Notes under the pieces: generated by a model
Seen by the model: only the letters and a program-made list of their open reading frames with translations
What the model was told of the DNA's origin: nothing
The model's database searches: none
Shown: piece by piece, positions 9,443-19,310 of the stretch
Layout: each line of letters opens with the position of its first letter
Position numbering within the stretch: the stretch's first letter is position 1
Made by a program: the position numbers and the translations under genes
NCBI GenBank assembly: GCA_017547885.1
Contig: JAFYOP010000010.1
Location: forward strand, 48,594 to 112,593
Direction of reading: 5' to 3'
DNA length: 64,000 nucleotides
DNA from: Clostridia bacterium
Lineage (GTDB): Bacteria > Bacillota > Clostridia > Christensenellales > CAG-138

Positions 9443-9470
9443 TTGACAATATTCGCCATATTTGTAAATA
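9443..9470 (+). promoter_or_regulatory. Possible promoter of the SpoIID-SH3 gene
   Basis: Consensus TTGACA (9443-9448) with a 16-nt spacer to TAAATA (9465-9470). The -10 is weak; a TATATT also occurs near 9509. The region lies between a terminator and the gene, so a promoter must be here, but the exact element is uncertain. Confidence 0.4.
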
Positions 9471-9548
9471 AATTGTGCTGATATACACAAAACCTACAAG
9501 ATGTGGTATATTTAACATAGGCAATTATAACTTTTGCGAGGTATTACC

Positions 9549-12500
9549 ATGAAAAGACTTCAGGCATTGCTGATGGCGGCCCTAATGCTGCTGTGCCTGC
9601 TGCCCGCCGCTCCTGCGGCCGCGGCAACGGATTACAGCTGGATAAAGGTCAAGCTGTCCACCAACAACGCCACCTCCCTTACCATGTATGCTTCCGGCTC
9701 CTATTTTATAAAGGAGAACGGTGCGGAGTTTACGGGAGGCACTGTAACTGTACGAAGCAACGGCGACGGTACCATGACCCTGTCCCATTCCAGCGGCGGG
9801 GATCTGTATACCGCTTCTTCCATGTCCATAATGCGCTATAACGTATCCCGTGACGCGGGCTACCTTAAAATGGGCGGCAGATGCTATCTTGGCCACTTTA
9901 ACCTTAAGGCCATGTCCTCCGGCTATATCCGCGTGGTAAACGAAGTGCCCCTTGCCCATTATCTCTATGGCGTTGTGGGCTATGAAATGAGCAATACCTT
10001 CCCCATAGAAGCACTTAAGTCTCAGGCCATTGCAGCCAAGTGTTACGTTTTGTCCAATATTACCATGTCCGGAGATTATTATATCGGCGATACCTCTTCG
10101 GATCAGGTATACAAGGGCTACGATTCTTCCTACACAAACGTTATAAATGCCGTAGACAGCACTCTGGATCAGGTGCTGGCGGTAAACGGCACGCTGCTTT
10201 GTACCTATTACGCAGCCAGCAACGGCGGCGAAACACTGCTTCCCAGCCAGGCCTGGCCCTCAAAGAAGGTAAACGACAGGGGTTATGGCATAAGCCTTGA
10301 CCCATACGACCTTTCCAACGCATACAGCAAAAAGGAAACCATCAGCATACCCATAAATATGCCCGGCAGCATTACTCCCGCCCTTATGACCATGCTGCTG
10401 TCCAAGGCATCAAGTGCCCTGGGATACTCCGTAAACCAGATAGACTCAATAACCGGCGTATCCCTCCACAGTCCCAAATACAGCAACACCACCCGCTGCC
10501 TGTCAAAGTGTACCATCAGCCTTATTGTAAGCCAGAGCGGCTCCGGCCCGGCTGAGGTGTCCCTCACTTTCAGCACCAGCGAATTCGAAAGCTATGGCGT
10601 AGTAAAGGACAGCACACTGCGCTCCTACTGGGGCGAGATGGGCTCAAACGGATACTATAATATTTACCATGTTCGTTATGGTCATGGCGTAGGCATGAGC
10701 CAGCGGGGCGCGCAGGCCATGGCAAGCGCAGGCAAAACATATAAAGAAATACTGGGATTCTACTATCCCGGAGCTTCCTTTGCCACCATAAATGTATCCG
10801 ACCCCTCCAACCCCACCAACAGCGCCGTAAATAAGGCTCCCGAGGGCAATTACGTTCAGGCGGTTACCACAGGAAACGTAAGGATGCGCTCCGGCCCCGG
10901 TACCGGCTACGGCAGCCTTGGCACTGTACCCAATGGCGCGGATATATATGTATTCGAAAGCGCGGACGGATGGGCAAAGGCATCATATAACGGCACAACA
11001 GGCTATATTTCAGAAAAATACGTGGAATATCCCAACGGCAAGCCTGAGGCACAGCCCACGCCCACACCCGGCACAGAACAGCAGCTGCCCCAAAAGGAGG
11101 GCGTGATCGCCTACGGCACCGTAAACGGACAGGGAGTGAACTTCCGTACCGGCCCCGGCACATCTTACGGCAGCATAGCAAGGCTGGATAAAAATACCGT
11201 TCTCTATATAACGGGATCTGCCAACGGCTGGTATGCCTGCGAAACAGAGTCGGGACAGAAGGGCTATATGATAGCCACCTATGTCAGCATTACGGGATAT
11301 CCTTCCAACGATGCTGAAAATGAGCAGGAGGTGGAGACTCCCTCTCAGGAAACTCCCGATGAACCTGAGGAAGAGAAGATTACTCAGCCCACTGTTGTGG
11401 CCTATGGCAGAGTAACGGGCCAGGGAGTAAACTTCCGTACCGGCCCTGCCACCACCTATGAGAGCATGGGCAAGCTGGACAAAAACACCACCCTCGATAT
11501 ATACGGCACGGCCGGCAGCTGGTATTACGGCAAGGCAGGCAGCGCTATAGGCTATATCAGCGGCGGCTATGTAGAAATAACAGGCGTGCCTGAAGAGGCC
11601 TATCCCAAAACAGAGCCGGATACCCAGGCTACGCCTGCCACGGAAGCATCTCCCACGCCGGACAGCGGTCAGGAGGAAGATACTCAGGCGGAGCCTACTC
11701 CCACACCAGAGCCCAAGGAAACCGTAACCGTAGGCCGCATCACGTCATCCGGCGTAAATATGCGCATAGGCCCCGGGACCTCATATACCTCCCTCAAAAA
11801 GCTAAGCAAGGATACCGGTCTGTACATAATGGGCAAATCCGGCAGCTGGTACAGCGTTATTGTGGGCAGCATAGGCGGATATGTGCATGATGACTATGTT
11901 GAAGTGACCGGCAGCGTAGTAAAAGATGAGGTGGAAACCTCAGGCGCAATAGGCAAGGGCGTTACCACCGGCAGCGTACGTATACGCAAAGGCCCCGGCA
12001 CCAGCAATGAGTCCATTGGCAGCCTTAGCAAGGGAACCGAGCTGACACTGTATGGCATAACCTCCGGCTGGTATTCCGTAAAGCTTTCGGACGGAACGGC
12101 AGGATATGTAAGCTCCAAGTATGTTAAAGTGACACAGGCCTATTCCTCTGCGGAGACAGGTGGAGCGGAAGAAAACCAGCAGTCCACCGGCAAAGGCGTA
12201 CTTACCACCAATGTAAACTTCCGCCAGAGCCCCTCCACCTCTGCAAAGAAGCTTACCACCCTTAAGAAGGGGACAGAGGTAACTCTTTACTCACTGAAGG
12301 ATGGATGGTATGAGGCCGAATACAACGGCACAAGGGGATATCTCTTTGCCAAGTACGTAAGCGCCACATCAAGCGCCGGCAACAATGTGGGCGGCAGCAA
12401 TAATGTGGGCGGCGTAACCAGCAGCGGCGGCACAGTCACATCCACAGGAGGAAAGGTGACCCTTACCAAGGGAACGTCCACCGGAAATGTAAACTTCCGC

Positions 12501-12878
12501 TCAGGCCCCTCCACCAGCGGCACCACAGTATACGGCAAAATACCCACCGGAAGCACCGTGGATATAATAGGCCAGACCGGCACCTGGTATTATGTGGTAT
12601 ATGAAGGCCGCGCAGGCTTTGTCAGCGGGGATTATATTACCATATCCGCCACCGGTACCGTTGGCATTCAGCCCGTTAACAGTACCATCACCCCTCAGGC
12701 CTGCGTTACGAATTCCGAGGTGAACCTGAGGACAGGCCCCTCCACCGGCCACGACAAGGTAAAGCTGCTGAGCAAGGGCACATCTGTTACTGTTTACTAT
12801 GTATCCGATGGCTGGTGCTTTGTAAGGTGTTCTGAAGGATACGGATTCCTCTTTGACGAATATGTAAGCCTTGCATAA
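9549..12878 (+). CDS. Secreted SpoIID/LytB-domain protein with eight SH3b repeats
   Basis: 1109 residues. Signal peptide at 1-26 (ALMLLCLLPAAPAAAA). SpoIID domain at about 60-410, with EVPLAHYLYGVVGYEMSNTF, where the Glu of GYEM matches the catalytic acid of SpoIID lytic transglycosylases, and RYGHGVGMSQRGAQAMA. It is followed by eight bacterial SH3 repeats, each with an [V/M]N[F/M]R-x-GP core near its start and a GWY or SWY mid-motif, separated by Thr/Pro/Glu-rich linkers. Start: ATG 9549 has GAGGT close upstream; a TTG at 9534 is possible but not needed. The protein probably acts on peptidoglycan outside the cell. It is far longer than SpoIID of Bacillus (about 340 residues), so it is unlikely to be the sporulation protein itself. 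Confidence 0.9.
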   Translation: MKRLQALLMAALMLLCLLPAAPAAAATDYSWIKVKLSTNNATSLTMYASGSYFIKENGAEFTGGTVTVRSNGDGTMTLSHSSGGDLYTASSMSIMRYNVSRDAGYLKMGGRCYLGHFNLKAMSSGYIRVVNEVPLAHYLYGVVGYEMSNTFPIEALKSQAIAAKCYVLSNITMSGDYYIGDTSSDQVYKGYDSSYTNVINAVDSTLDQVLAVNGTLLCTYYAASNGGETLLPSQAWPSKKVNDRGYGISLDPYDLSNAYSKKETISIPINMPGSITPALMTMLLSKASSALGYSVNQIDSITGVSLHSPKYSNTTRCLSKCTISLIVSQSGSGPAEVSLTFSTSEFESYGVVKDSTLRSYWGEMGSNGYYNIYHVRYGHGVGMSQRGAQAMASAGKTYKEILGFYYPGASFATINVSDPSNPTNSAVNKAPEGNYVQAVTTGNVRMRSGPGTGYGSLGTVPNGADIYVFESADGWAKASYNGTTGYISEKYVEYPNGKPEAQPTPTPGTEQQLPQKEGVIAYGTVNGQGVNFRTGPGTSYGSIARLDKNTVLYITGSANGWYACETESGQKGYMIATYVSITGYPSNDAENEQEVETPSQETPDEPEEEKITQPTVVAYGRVTGQGVNFRTGPATTYESMGKLDKNTTLDIYGTAGSWYYGKAGSAIGYISGGYVEITGVPEEAYPKTEPDTQATPATEASPTPDSGQEEDTQAEPTPTPEPKETVTVGRITSSGVNMRIGPGTSYTSLKKLSKDTGLYIMGKSGSWYSVIVGSIGGYVHDDYVEVTGSVVKDEVETSGAIGKGVTTGSVRIRKGPGTSNESIGSLSKGTELTLYGITSGWYSVKLSDGTAGYVSSKYVKVTQAYSSAETGGAEENQQSTGKGVLTTNVNFRQSPSTSAKKLTTLKKGTEVTLYSLKDGWYEAEYNGTRGYLFAKYVSATSSAGNNVGGSNNVGGVTSSGGTVTSTGGKVTLTKGTSTGNVNFRSGPSTSGTTVYGKIPTGSTVDIIGQTGTWYYVVYEGRAGFVSGDYITISATGTVGIQPVNSTITPQACVTNSEVNLRTGPSTGHDKVKLLSKGTSVTVYYVSDGWCFVRCSEGYGFLFDEYVSLA

Positions 12879-12888
12879 GAATAAATAA

Positions 12889-12923
12889 AAAAAGAAAAGT
12901 CTCTTACAGGGACTTTTCTTTTT
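12889..12923 (+). terminator. Rho-independent terminator after the SpoIID-SH3 gene
   Basis: 13-bp perfect stem (12889-12901 with 12911-12923), loop TCTTACAGG, 3' arm ending in CTTTTT. The A-tract in the 5' arm makes it usable in both directions. Confidence 0.9.
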
Positions 12924-12996
12924 GTTGTGCCGATTTATGTTTTTAAGTATAATATTACGTAAAAATATGTATTATCCCGAAAGGTGATATCTGCAA

Positions 12997-14412
12997 ATGA
13001 AGAAAACAATGCTAAAGTTCATAACCTTGCTGCTGGCGGCAATAATGCTGCTGAGTGCCGCTCCTGCTTTTGCGGTGGAGGATGGGGATGTTCGCATAAT
13101 AGTAGTAGCTCCCAAGAAGCTTTCACTTAAGGAAGGTGAAAGGTATAAGCTCAACGTGACCGCCAGAGATGGGGGCTATCTCAGCGGCCTTACCTGGGAG
13201 AGCAGCGACAGCAGCGTTGTGTCGGTGGACAGTTCCGGTAATCTTACCGCCCACAAAGAGGGCAGCGCAAAGGTAAAGGTGTATACCAAGGACGGCAGCA
13301 CGGATTCATCCACCTGCCGCGTTACCGTAACTTCCTCAAAAAGTTCTGAGGATAAGGAAATACGTATAATAGTAGTGGACCCCAAGAAGCTTACGCTGAG
13401 CGAAGGGGACAGGTATAAGCTCAACGTGTCTGCCAGGGATGGAGGCTATCTCAGCGGCCTTACCTGGGAGAGCAGCGACAGCAGCGTTGTGTCGGTGGAC
13501 AGTTCCGGTAATCTTACCGCCCACAAAGAGGGCAGTGCAAAGGTAAAGGTATACTCAAAGGATGGCAGTACCGACTCATCCACCTGCCGTGTGACAGTTG
13601 AGGAAAAGAAAGGGCAGAGCAGCTCCGCATCTGAAGATAAGCCGGTCAGGGTGATAGTTGTATCCCCCAAAAAGCTCAGCCTTATGGAGGAGGATACCTA
13701 TAAGCTTTCTGTCAGCGCCAAGGATGGCAGCTATCTGTCCGGGTTGGTATGGGAAAGCGATAACCCGGAAGTGGTAAAGGTGGACAGCAACGGAAACCTT
13801 ACCGCGCTTAAAAAGGGCAGTGCCAAGATAACGGTGCATGCTGCTGATGGCAGTACGGATTCCTCTGCCTGCCGCGTAACGGTGGAGCGCATAAAGAAGA
13901 CTCCCATCAAGGCCAAGATAGAGGGCTATATTTACGACGCAAACTATAACAGAGTAAGCTCCTCCACCGAGGCCGCCGTAAGAGAATACTGCGAGCGGCT
14001 GGGAGATTCCAGAATAGACAAGATGCTCCGCAGGGCTGTGGAAAAGGTGGGCACACCCTACAGCACCATGGACTGCAGCCAGATGAGCAAGTACGCATAC
14101 AGTAGCCTTGGCATTAATCTGCCCCGGGTAAGCGATGATCAGGCAGAGGCCATGATAAAGTACAAGAGGGACAGTGGCAAGCCTGAGAAGGGTGATATCT
14201 GCTTTATGAAGTTCCCAAGCGTAGTAAAGTGCTCCTGTGGTGATAAGTGCCGAAGGTACATGCAGGTGCATCACGCGGCGGTCTATCTGGGCAAGATAGA
14301 CGGACGAACTTACGTTGTGGACTCCAGCAGCACCATAGGCAGCGTAATTATACGTGAGTTTTACAGCAATACCATTGCAGGTATGCCCGTAGTGTTCTAC
14401 GCAGGAAAGTAA
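12997..14412 (+). CDS. Secreted NlpC/P60 peptidase with three Big_2 Ig-like repeats
   Basis: 471 residues. Signal peptide at 1-26 (AAPAFA). Three bacterial Ig-like (Big_2) repeats at about 30-110, 122-200 and 215-300, each running from [V/R]IIVV-x-PKKL to SSTCRVTV. The C-terminal NlpC/P60 domain has its catalytic Cys360 in MDCSQMSKYAYSSLG and His426 in HHAAVYLG, so it probably cleaves peptidoglycan stem peptides. A Cys-rich insert (KCSCGDKC, residues about 409-416) sits just before the catalytic His. Repeats 1 and 2 share a perfect 92-bp DNA block. Single-gene unit, terminators on both sides. Confidence 0.9.
   Translation: MKKTMLKFITLLLAAIMLLSAAPAFAVEDGDVRIIVVAPKKLSLKEGERYKLNVTARDGGYLSGLTWESSDSSVVSVDSSGNLTAHKEGSAKVKVYTKDGSTDSSTCRVTVTSSKSSEDKEIRIIVVDPKKLTLSEGDRYKLNVSARDGGYLSGLTWESSDSSVVSVDSSGNLTAHKEGSAKVKVYSKDGSTDSSTCRVTVEEKKGQSSSASEDKPVRVIVVSPKKLSLMEEDTYKLSVSAKDGSYLSGLVWESDNPEVVKVDSNGNLTALKKGSAKITVHAADGSTDSSACRVTVERIKKTPIKAKIEGYIYDANYNRVSSSTEAAVREYCERLGDSRIDKMLRRAVEKVGTPYSTMDCSQMSKYAYSSLGINLPRVSDDQAEAMIKYKRDSGKPEKGDICFMKFPSVVKCSCGDKCRRYMQVHHAAVYLGKIDGRTYVVDSSSTIGSVIIREFYSNTIAGMPVVFYAGK
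13174..13535 (+). repeat. Two Big_2 units containing an identical 92-bp block at 270-bp spacing
   Basis: Positions 13174-13265 and 13444-13535 are identical over 92 nt, including third codon positions, with an offset of exactly 270 bp (90 codons). Another 18 identical nt lie upstream at 13141-13158 and 13411-13428. The third repeat (13710-13840) has diverged. This indicates a recent in-frame duplication or gene conversion. Confidence 0.9.
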
Positions 14413-14454
14413 ACCGCAATATCATAATTCGACATACTTTATTGAAAAACACAG

Positions 14455-14482
14455 AAAAACCGCGGAGTTTTCCGCGGTTTTT
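14455..14482. terminator. Bidirectional intrinsic terminator
   Basis: AAAAACCGCGGA (14455-14466), loop of four, TCCGCGGTTTTT (14471-14482): a 12-bp perfect stem with an A-tract on one side and a T-tract on the other. It serves the NlpC/P60 gene from the left and the dCMP deaminase gene from the right. Confidence 0.93.
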
Positions 14483-14499
14483 GCGTTTGGGTTTTTATA

Positions 14500-14958
14500 T
14501 TACTCTTGGTACTTTACAAGCTCCACTCCGGCCTCCTCAAATATGGCCAGAGAGAACTCATCGGGGTATCCTTCGGCGTAAACAACACGGGATATGCCGC
14601 TGTTTACTATCATCTTGGCACAAATGACGCAGGGCTGATGGGTACAGTACATGGTGGCGCCGTCTATTGATATGCCCAGCTTTGCCGCCTGTATTATGGC
14701 GTTCTGCTCTGCGTGTATGGCATAGCACAGCTCATGCCGTGTACCGGAGGGGATGTTGAGCTTGCGGCGCATGCATTCGCCCTTTTCGGTGCAGCTTTTT
14801 ATGCCGGCAGGTGCGCCGTTGTAGCCGGTGGTGAGTATGCGCTTGTTTTTTACTATTACCGCGCCGATGTGGCGGTTTTCCTGATAGCAGCTGGACCAGG
14901 TGCCAATAGTCCATGCAAGGTCTATAAAGCGCTTGTCCCACTTTGTCCATTCTGACAT
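14500..14958 (-). CDS. dCMP deaminase (ComEB-type)
   Basis: 152-residue zinc-dependent deaminase converting dCMP to dUMP for dTTP synthesis. Active-site motifs: CYAIHAEQNAIIQAAK (His zinc ligand and catalytic Glu, residues about 78-93) and CTHQPCVICAKMI (two Cys zinc ligands near residues 114 and 117). A second Cys/His-rich segment (CTEKGECMRRKLN) is typical of the dCMP deaminase branch rather than cytidine or tRNA deaminases. Divergent from groESL across a 270-bp intergenic region. Confidence 0.9.
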   Translation of the reverse strand: MSEWTKWDKRFIDLAWTIGTWSSCYQENRHIGAVIVKNKRILTTGYNGAPAGIKSCTEKGECMRRKLNIPSGTRHELCYAIHAEQNAIIQAAKLGISIDGATMYCTHQPCVICAKMIVNSGISRVVYAEGYPDEFSLAIFEEAGVELVKYQE

Positions 14959-15113
14959 TATTATATATCCCCCCTGTTGATGGCAGTATTTTGAATAAGT
15001 ATATCATCCCGGGAAAGAATAGTACAGAAAACCTTTGATAAATATGGATATATAAGAAGGAAAAGACACCGAGGAGAGAATGGGGAATAAATGTGAAAAT
15101 CTGCCATAGGCTA

Positions 15114-15142
15114 TTGAAAAGGGCAAAGGGGTGTATTAAACT
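15114..15142 (+). promoter_or_regulatory. Predicted sigma-A promoter of groESL
   Basis: TTGAAA (15114-15119), 17-nt spacer, TAAACT (15137-15142). The expected start near 15149 places the CIRCE operator in the first transcribed bases, the classic HrcA-controlled layout. Confidence 0.65.
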
Positions 15143-15154
15143 ATCATCAATGGC

Positions 15155-15181
15155 TTAGCACTCAACAGACGTGAGTGCTAA
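15155..15181. promoter_or_regulatory. CIRCE operator (HrcA binding site)
   Basis: Exact consensus TTAGCACTC, 9-nt spacer, GAGTGCTAA. HrcA repressor binds this element and is itself stabilised by GroEL, giving heat-inducible feedback control of groESL. hrcA is not in this window. Confidence 0.98.
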
Positions 15182-15230
15182 CAACTCACCAAAGCAATAT
15201 TTTATTATCCACACAGGAGGCAAGTATAAA

Positions 15231-15515
15231 ATGAAACTCAAACCCTTACTGGACAGAGTTGTACTCAAGAGCACCGAAGCTGAGGAAACCACCAAGAGCG
15301 GCATCATCCTTACCGGCAGCGCCAAGGAAAAGCCCGTGGTATCCGAAGTAGTGGCTGTTGGCCCCGGCGGCATGGTGGATGGCAAGGAAGTTACCATGTA
15401 CGTTGAGGTTGGCGATAAGGTAGTTATCTCCAACTATGCCGGCACCGAGGTAAAGCTGGGCGGCGAAGAGTACAAGATCGTCCGTCAGAATGACATTCTG
15501 GCAGTGGTTGAATAA
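15231..15515 (+). CDS. groS: Co-chaperonin GroES
   Basis: 94 residues, the usual GroES length. [13 protein letters not shown] at the N-terminus, the mobile loop region ([19 protein letters not shown] class) around residues 16-34, and the C-terminal [14 protein letters not shown]. Caps the GroEL ring during ATP-driven protein folding in the cytosol. ATG 15231 has AGGAGG 10 nt upstream; longer in-frame starts would run into the CIRCE element and are rejected. First gene of a two-gene heat-shock operon. Confidence 0.97.
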   Translation: MKLKPLLDRVVLKSTEAEETTKSGIILTGSAKEKPVVSEVVAVGPGGMVDGKEVTMYVEVGDKVVISNYAGTEVKLGGEEYKIVRQNDILAVVE

Positions 15516-15544
15516 AACATACAGCAATATAAAGGAGATAATAA

Positions 15545-17182
<1,638 letters not shown>

Positions 17183-17210
17183 TTAAAATAATCCGCTTAG
17201 GCGAAAGAAC

Positions 17211-17241
17211 AAATCCCGGATGCAAAGCGTCCGGGATTTTT
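17211..17241 (+). terminator. Rho-independent terminator of groESL
   Basis: AAATCCCGGA (17211-17220), loop TGCAAAGCG, TCCGGGATTT (17230-17239), T-run continuing to 17241. Located 28 nt after the groL stop. Confidence 0.92.
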
Positions 17242-17346
17242 GCATGGGATGAATCAGGCTTTGCGTATGCCGCCGAGTATAGGCTGAAAGCCTTACGGGG
17301 TGATGAAGACTGTTCTCATATTGCCTATATAATACGAAGCAACGGC

Positions 17347-17375
17347 TTTACAGCGGTTTGCCGTACATATATAAT
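17347..17375 (+). promoter_or_regulatory. Upstream predicted promoter P1 of the S10 operon
   Basis: TTTACA (17347-17352), exact 17-nt spacer, consensus TATAAT (17370-17375). The predicted transcript begins just before a hairpin (CCGCACC 17384-17390 / GGTGCGG 17399-17405) followed after a short gap by TATTTTT, so part of P1 transcription could end early. Inferred by eye. Confidence 0.55.
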
Positions 17376-17480
17376 AGGAAATGCCGCACCTCAAAAGGGG
17401 TGCGGAAGGGGTATTTTTGCAATGAAACACCCGGCCCAGTGGACAATATTGTATATTATTGGTTTTTTTCGAAAAAACCC

Positions 17481-17509
17481 TTGCATTATGGACAAAGATG
17501 GGCTATTAT
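17481..17509 (+). promoter_or_regulatory. Proximal predicted promoter P2 of the S10 operon
   Basis: TTGCAT (17481-17486), 17-nt spacer, TATTAT (17504-17509). Directly preceded by the perfect inverted repeat GGTTTTTT-TCG-AAAAAACC (17461-17479). Gives a leader of about 205 nt before rpsJ. Confidence 0.6.
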
Positions 17510-17515
17510 ATGTAC

Positions 17516-17720
17516 GTTGCGCGTCTGCGGCCTGTGTGCAGAAGTGCGCAAACAATAACCAGCGTCATGCCTTTGCGGGAGGTTGCCGGTTATGCCATCC
17601 GGGTAATTTCCGCAGGGTGCCCACGATACGGGCAACGGGACAAGGTGCCCGGCCGAAGTATTTTAGAAAAGAAACACTCGGTCGCGTGTACAGCCCGCAT
17701 ACTAAAAGGAGGAAAACAAC
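17516..17720 (+). promoter_or_regulatory. Structured 5' leader of the S10 operon, candidate ribosomal-protein autoregulation site
   Basis: No gene is supported in 17242-17720. The leader begins with a two-part hairpin: TTGCGC (17517-17522) with GCGCAA (17546-17551), enclosing CTGC/GCAG. GGGCAAC (17630-17636) can pair with GTTGCC (17582-17587), GTGCCC (17617-17622) or GTGCCC (17645-17650), so mutually exclusive folds are possible. TAACC (17556-17560) can pair with GGTTA (17588-17592). In E. coli the S10 leader is the target of L4; which protein, if any, acts here is unknown. Confidence 0.5.
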
Positions 17721-18029
17721 ATGGCAAATCAGAAGATTCGTATCAAGCTGAAGGCCTACGAGCACAATCTTATCGACCAGAGCGCCGAGAAGATCGTCGA
17801 AACGGCCAAGAGGACCGGCGCACGCGTTTCCGGCCCCATCCCCCTTCCCACCGAGAAGGAGATCGTAACCATTCTCCGTTCTCCCCACAAGTACAAGGAC
17901 AGCCGCGAGCAGTTCGAGATGAGAACCCACAAGCGTCTGATCGACATCCTTCAGCCCTCTGCCAAGACCGTAGACGCGCTGATGAAGCTCGATCTTCCCG
18001 CCGGTGTGGACATCGAGATCAAGCTCTAA
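17721..18029 (+). CDS. rpsJ: Ribosomal protein S10 (uS10)
   Basis: 102 residues, usual length, a 30S head protein that also takes part in NusB antitermination in other bacteria. [20 protein letters not shown] at the N-terminus and the diagnostic [20 protein letters not shown] in the centre. AAAGGAGG lies about 9 nt upstream. First gene of the S10-spc cluster; the str operon genes (rpsL, rpsG, fusA, tuf) that often precede it are absent here, with groESL in their place. Confidence 0.98.
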   Translation: MANQKIRIKLKAYEHNLIDQSAEKIVETAKRTGARVSGPIPLPTEKEIVTILRSPHKYKDSREQFEMRTHKRLIDILQPSAKTVDALMKLDLPAGVDIEIKL

Positions 18030-18048
18030 TCCTCGGAGGTGTATGAAG

Positions 18049-18675
18049 ATGAAGAAAGCTATTTTGGGCACCAAGGTCGGTATGACCCAGATGTTCAGGG
18101 AAGACGGCACCATGATCCCCGTAACCGTAGTTCTTGCCGGTCCCTGCCCCGTTGTTCAGAAGAAGAGCGTTGAGCATGATGGATACGAAGCAGTTCAGGT
18201 TGCTTTCAAGCCCATCCGCGAAAAGCTCTGCACCAAGCCCATGCTGGGTCACTTCAAGAAGGCCGGCGTTGAGGCTCACCGCTACACCAGAGAGTTCAAG
18301 CTGGATGATACCGCTGCTTACGAAGTAGGTCAGGTCATTAAGGCTGACATCTTTGAATCCGGTGACCACGTAGACGTAACCGGCACCAGCAAAGGTAAGG
18401 GTTTCGAAGGTAACATCAAGCGCTGGAATCAGGCTCGCGGCCGCAAGACCCACGGCTCCCATTCCTACCGCGTAGCCGGCTCCATGGGCGCCTGCACCTA
18501 TCCCGGCGAAGTCTTCAAGACCAAGCACCTGCCCGGCCACATGGGCCATGAGCGCATCACCGTTCAGAACCTTGAAGTGGTTCGCGTTGACGCCGAGCGT
18601 AACCTGATCCTGGTCAAGGGTGCCATCCCCGGCGCCAAGGGCGGCCTGGTAATGGTTCGCGAGACCGTTAAGTAA
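18049..18675 (+). CDS. rplC: Ribosomal protein L3 (uL3)
   Basis: 208 residues; early-assembly 50S protein near the peptidyl transferase centre. [15 protein letters not shown] at the start, [20 protein letters not shown] and [14 protein letters not shown] mid-protein. ATG 18049 is preferred because GGAGGT ends 8 nt upstream; an ATG at 18043 leaves only 2 nt. 19 nt after rpsJ. Confidence 0.97.
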   Translation: MKKAILGTKVGMTQMFREDGTMIPVTVVLAGPCPVVQKKSVEHDGYEAVQVAFKPIREKLCTKPMLGHFKKAGVEAHRYTREFKLDDTAAYEVGQVIKADIFESGDHVDVTGTSKGKGFEGNIKRWNQARGRKTHGSHSYRVAGSMGACTYPGEVFKTKHLPGHMGHERITVQNLEVVRVDAERNLILVKGAIPGAKGGLVMVRETVK

Positions 18676-18689
18676 AGGAGGAAGCACTA

Positions 18690-19310
18690 ATGCCTAACGT
18701 TGCATTGTTCAATATTGCCGGCGAAGAGATCGGCAAGGTGAAGCTCAGCGATGAGATCTTCGGCCACGAAGTAAACGAGTCCGTTCTTCACACTGTAGTT
18801 ACCGCTTACCTGGCAAACCAGCGCCAGGGCACCCAGTCTGCACTCACCCGCGCTGAAGTCAGCGGCGGCGGCATCAAGCCCTGGAGGCAGAAGGGTACCG
18901 GTCGTGCCCGTCAGGGTTCCACCCGTTCTCCCCAGTGGACTCACGGCGGCGTGGTGTTCGCACCCAAGCCCCGCGATTACCGCATGAGCGTAAACAAGAA
19001 GGTTAAGCGCATCGCTATGAAGAGCGCCCTGTCCAGCAAGGTTAACGAGAACAACATCGTAGTATTCGATGCTCTGGACATCGCCGCCCCCAAGACCAAG
19101 GAAATGATCAAGGTTCTGGAGAATATCAAGGTTGACAACGCCCTGGTAGTACTCCCCGAGAAGGACGAGATCGTAGAGCGCGCCACCGGCAACATCCCCG
19201 GCGTAAAGACCACCCTGGTCGGCACCCTGAATGTTTACGAGATCCTTAAGTACAAGACCCTCATCCTCACCCAGGATGCAGTCGCCAAGATCGAGGAGGT
19301 GTACGTATAA
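18690..19310 (+). CDS. rplD: Ribosomal protein L4 (uL4)
   Basis: 206 residues. [19 protein letters not shown] (residues about 70-88) is the conserved loop that reaches into the exit tunnel, and the C-terminus [18 protein letters not shown] is typical. In E. coli L4 is the autorepressor of the S10 operon, so it is a first candidate for acting on the rpsJ leader here, although that role is not general in Firmicutes. AGGAGG upstream; overlaps rplW by 1 nt. Confidence 0.97.
   Translation: MPNVALFNIAGEEIGKVKLSDEIFGHEVNESVLHTVVTAYLANQRQGTQSALTRAEVSGGGIKPWRQKGTGRARQGSTRSPQWTHGGVVFAPKPRDYRMSVNKKVKRIAMKSALSSKVNENNIVVFDALDIAAPKTKEMIKVLENIKVDNALVVLPEKDEIVERATGNIPGVKTTLVGTLNVYEILKYKTLILTQDAVAKIEEVYV

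Noticed and set aside
11041..12900. SH3b repeats as phage endolysin or mobile element
   Set aside because: They are part of one long host-like SpoIID reading frame, and no phage genes are nearby.
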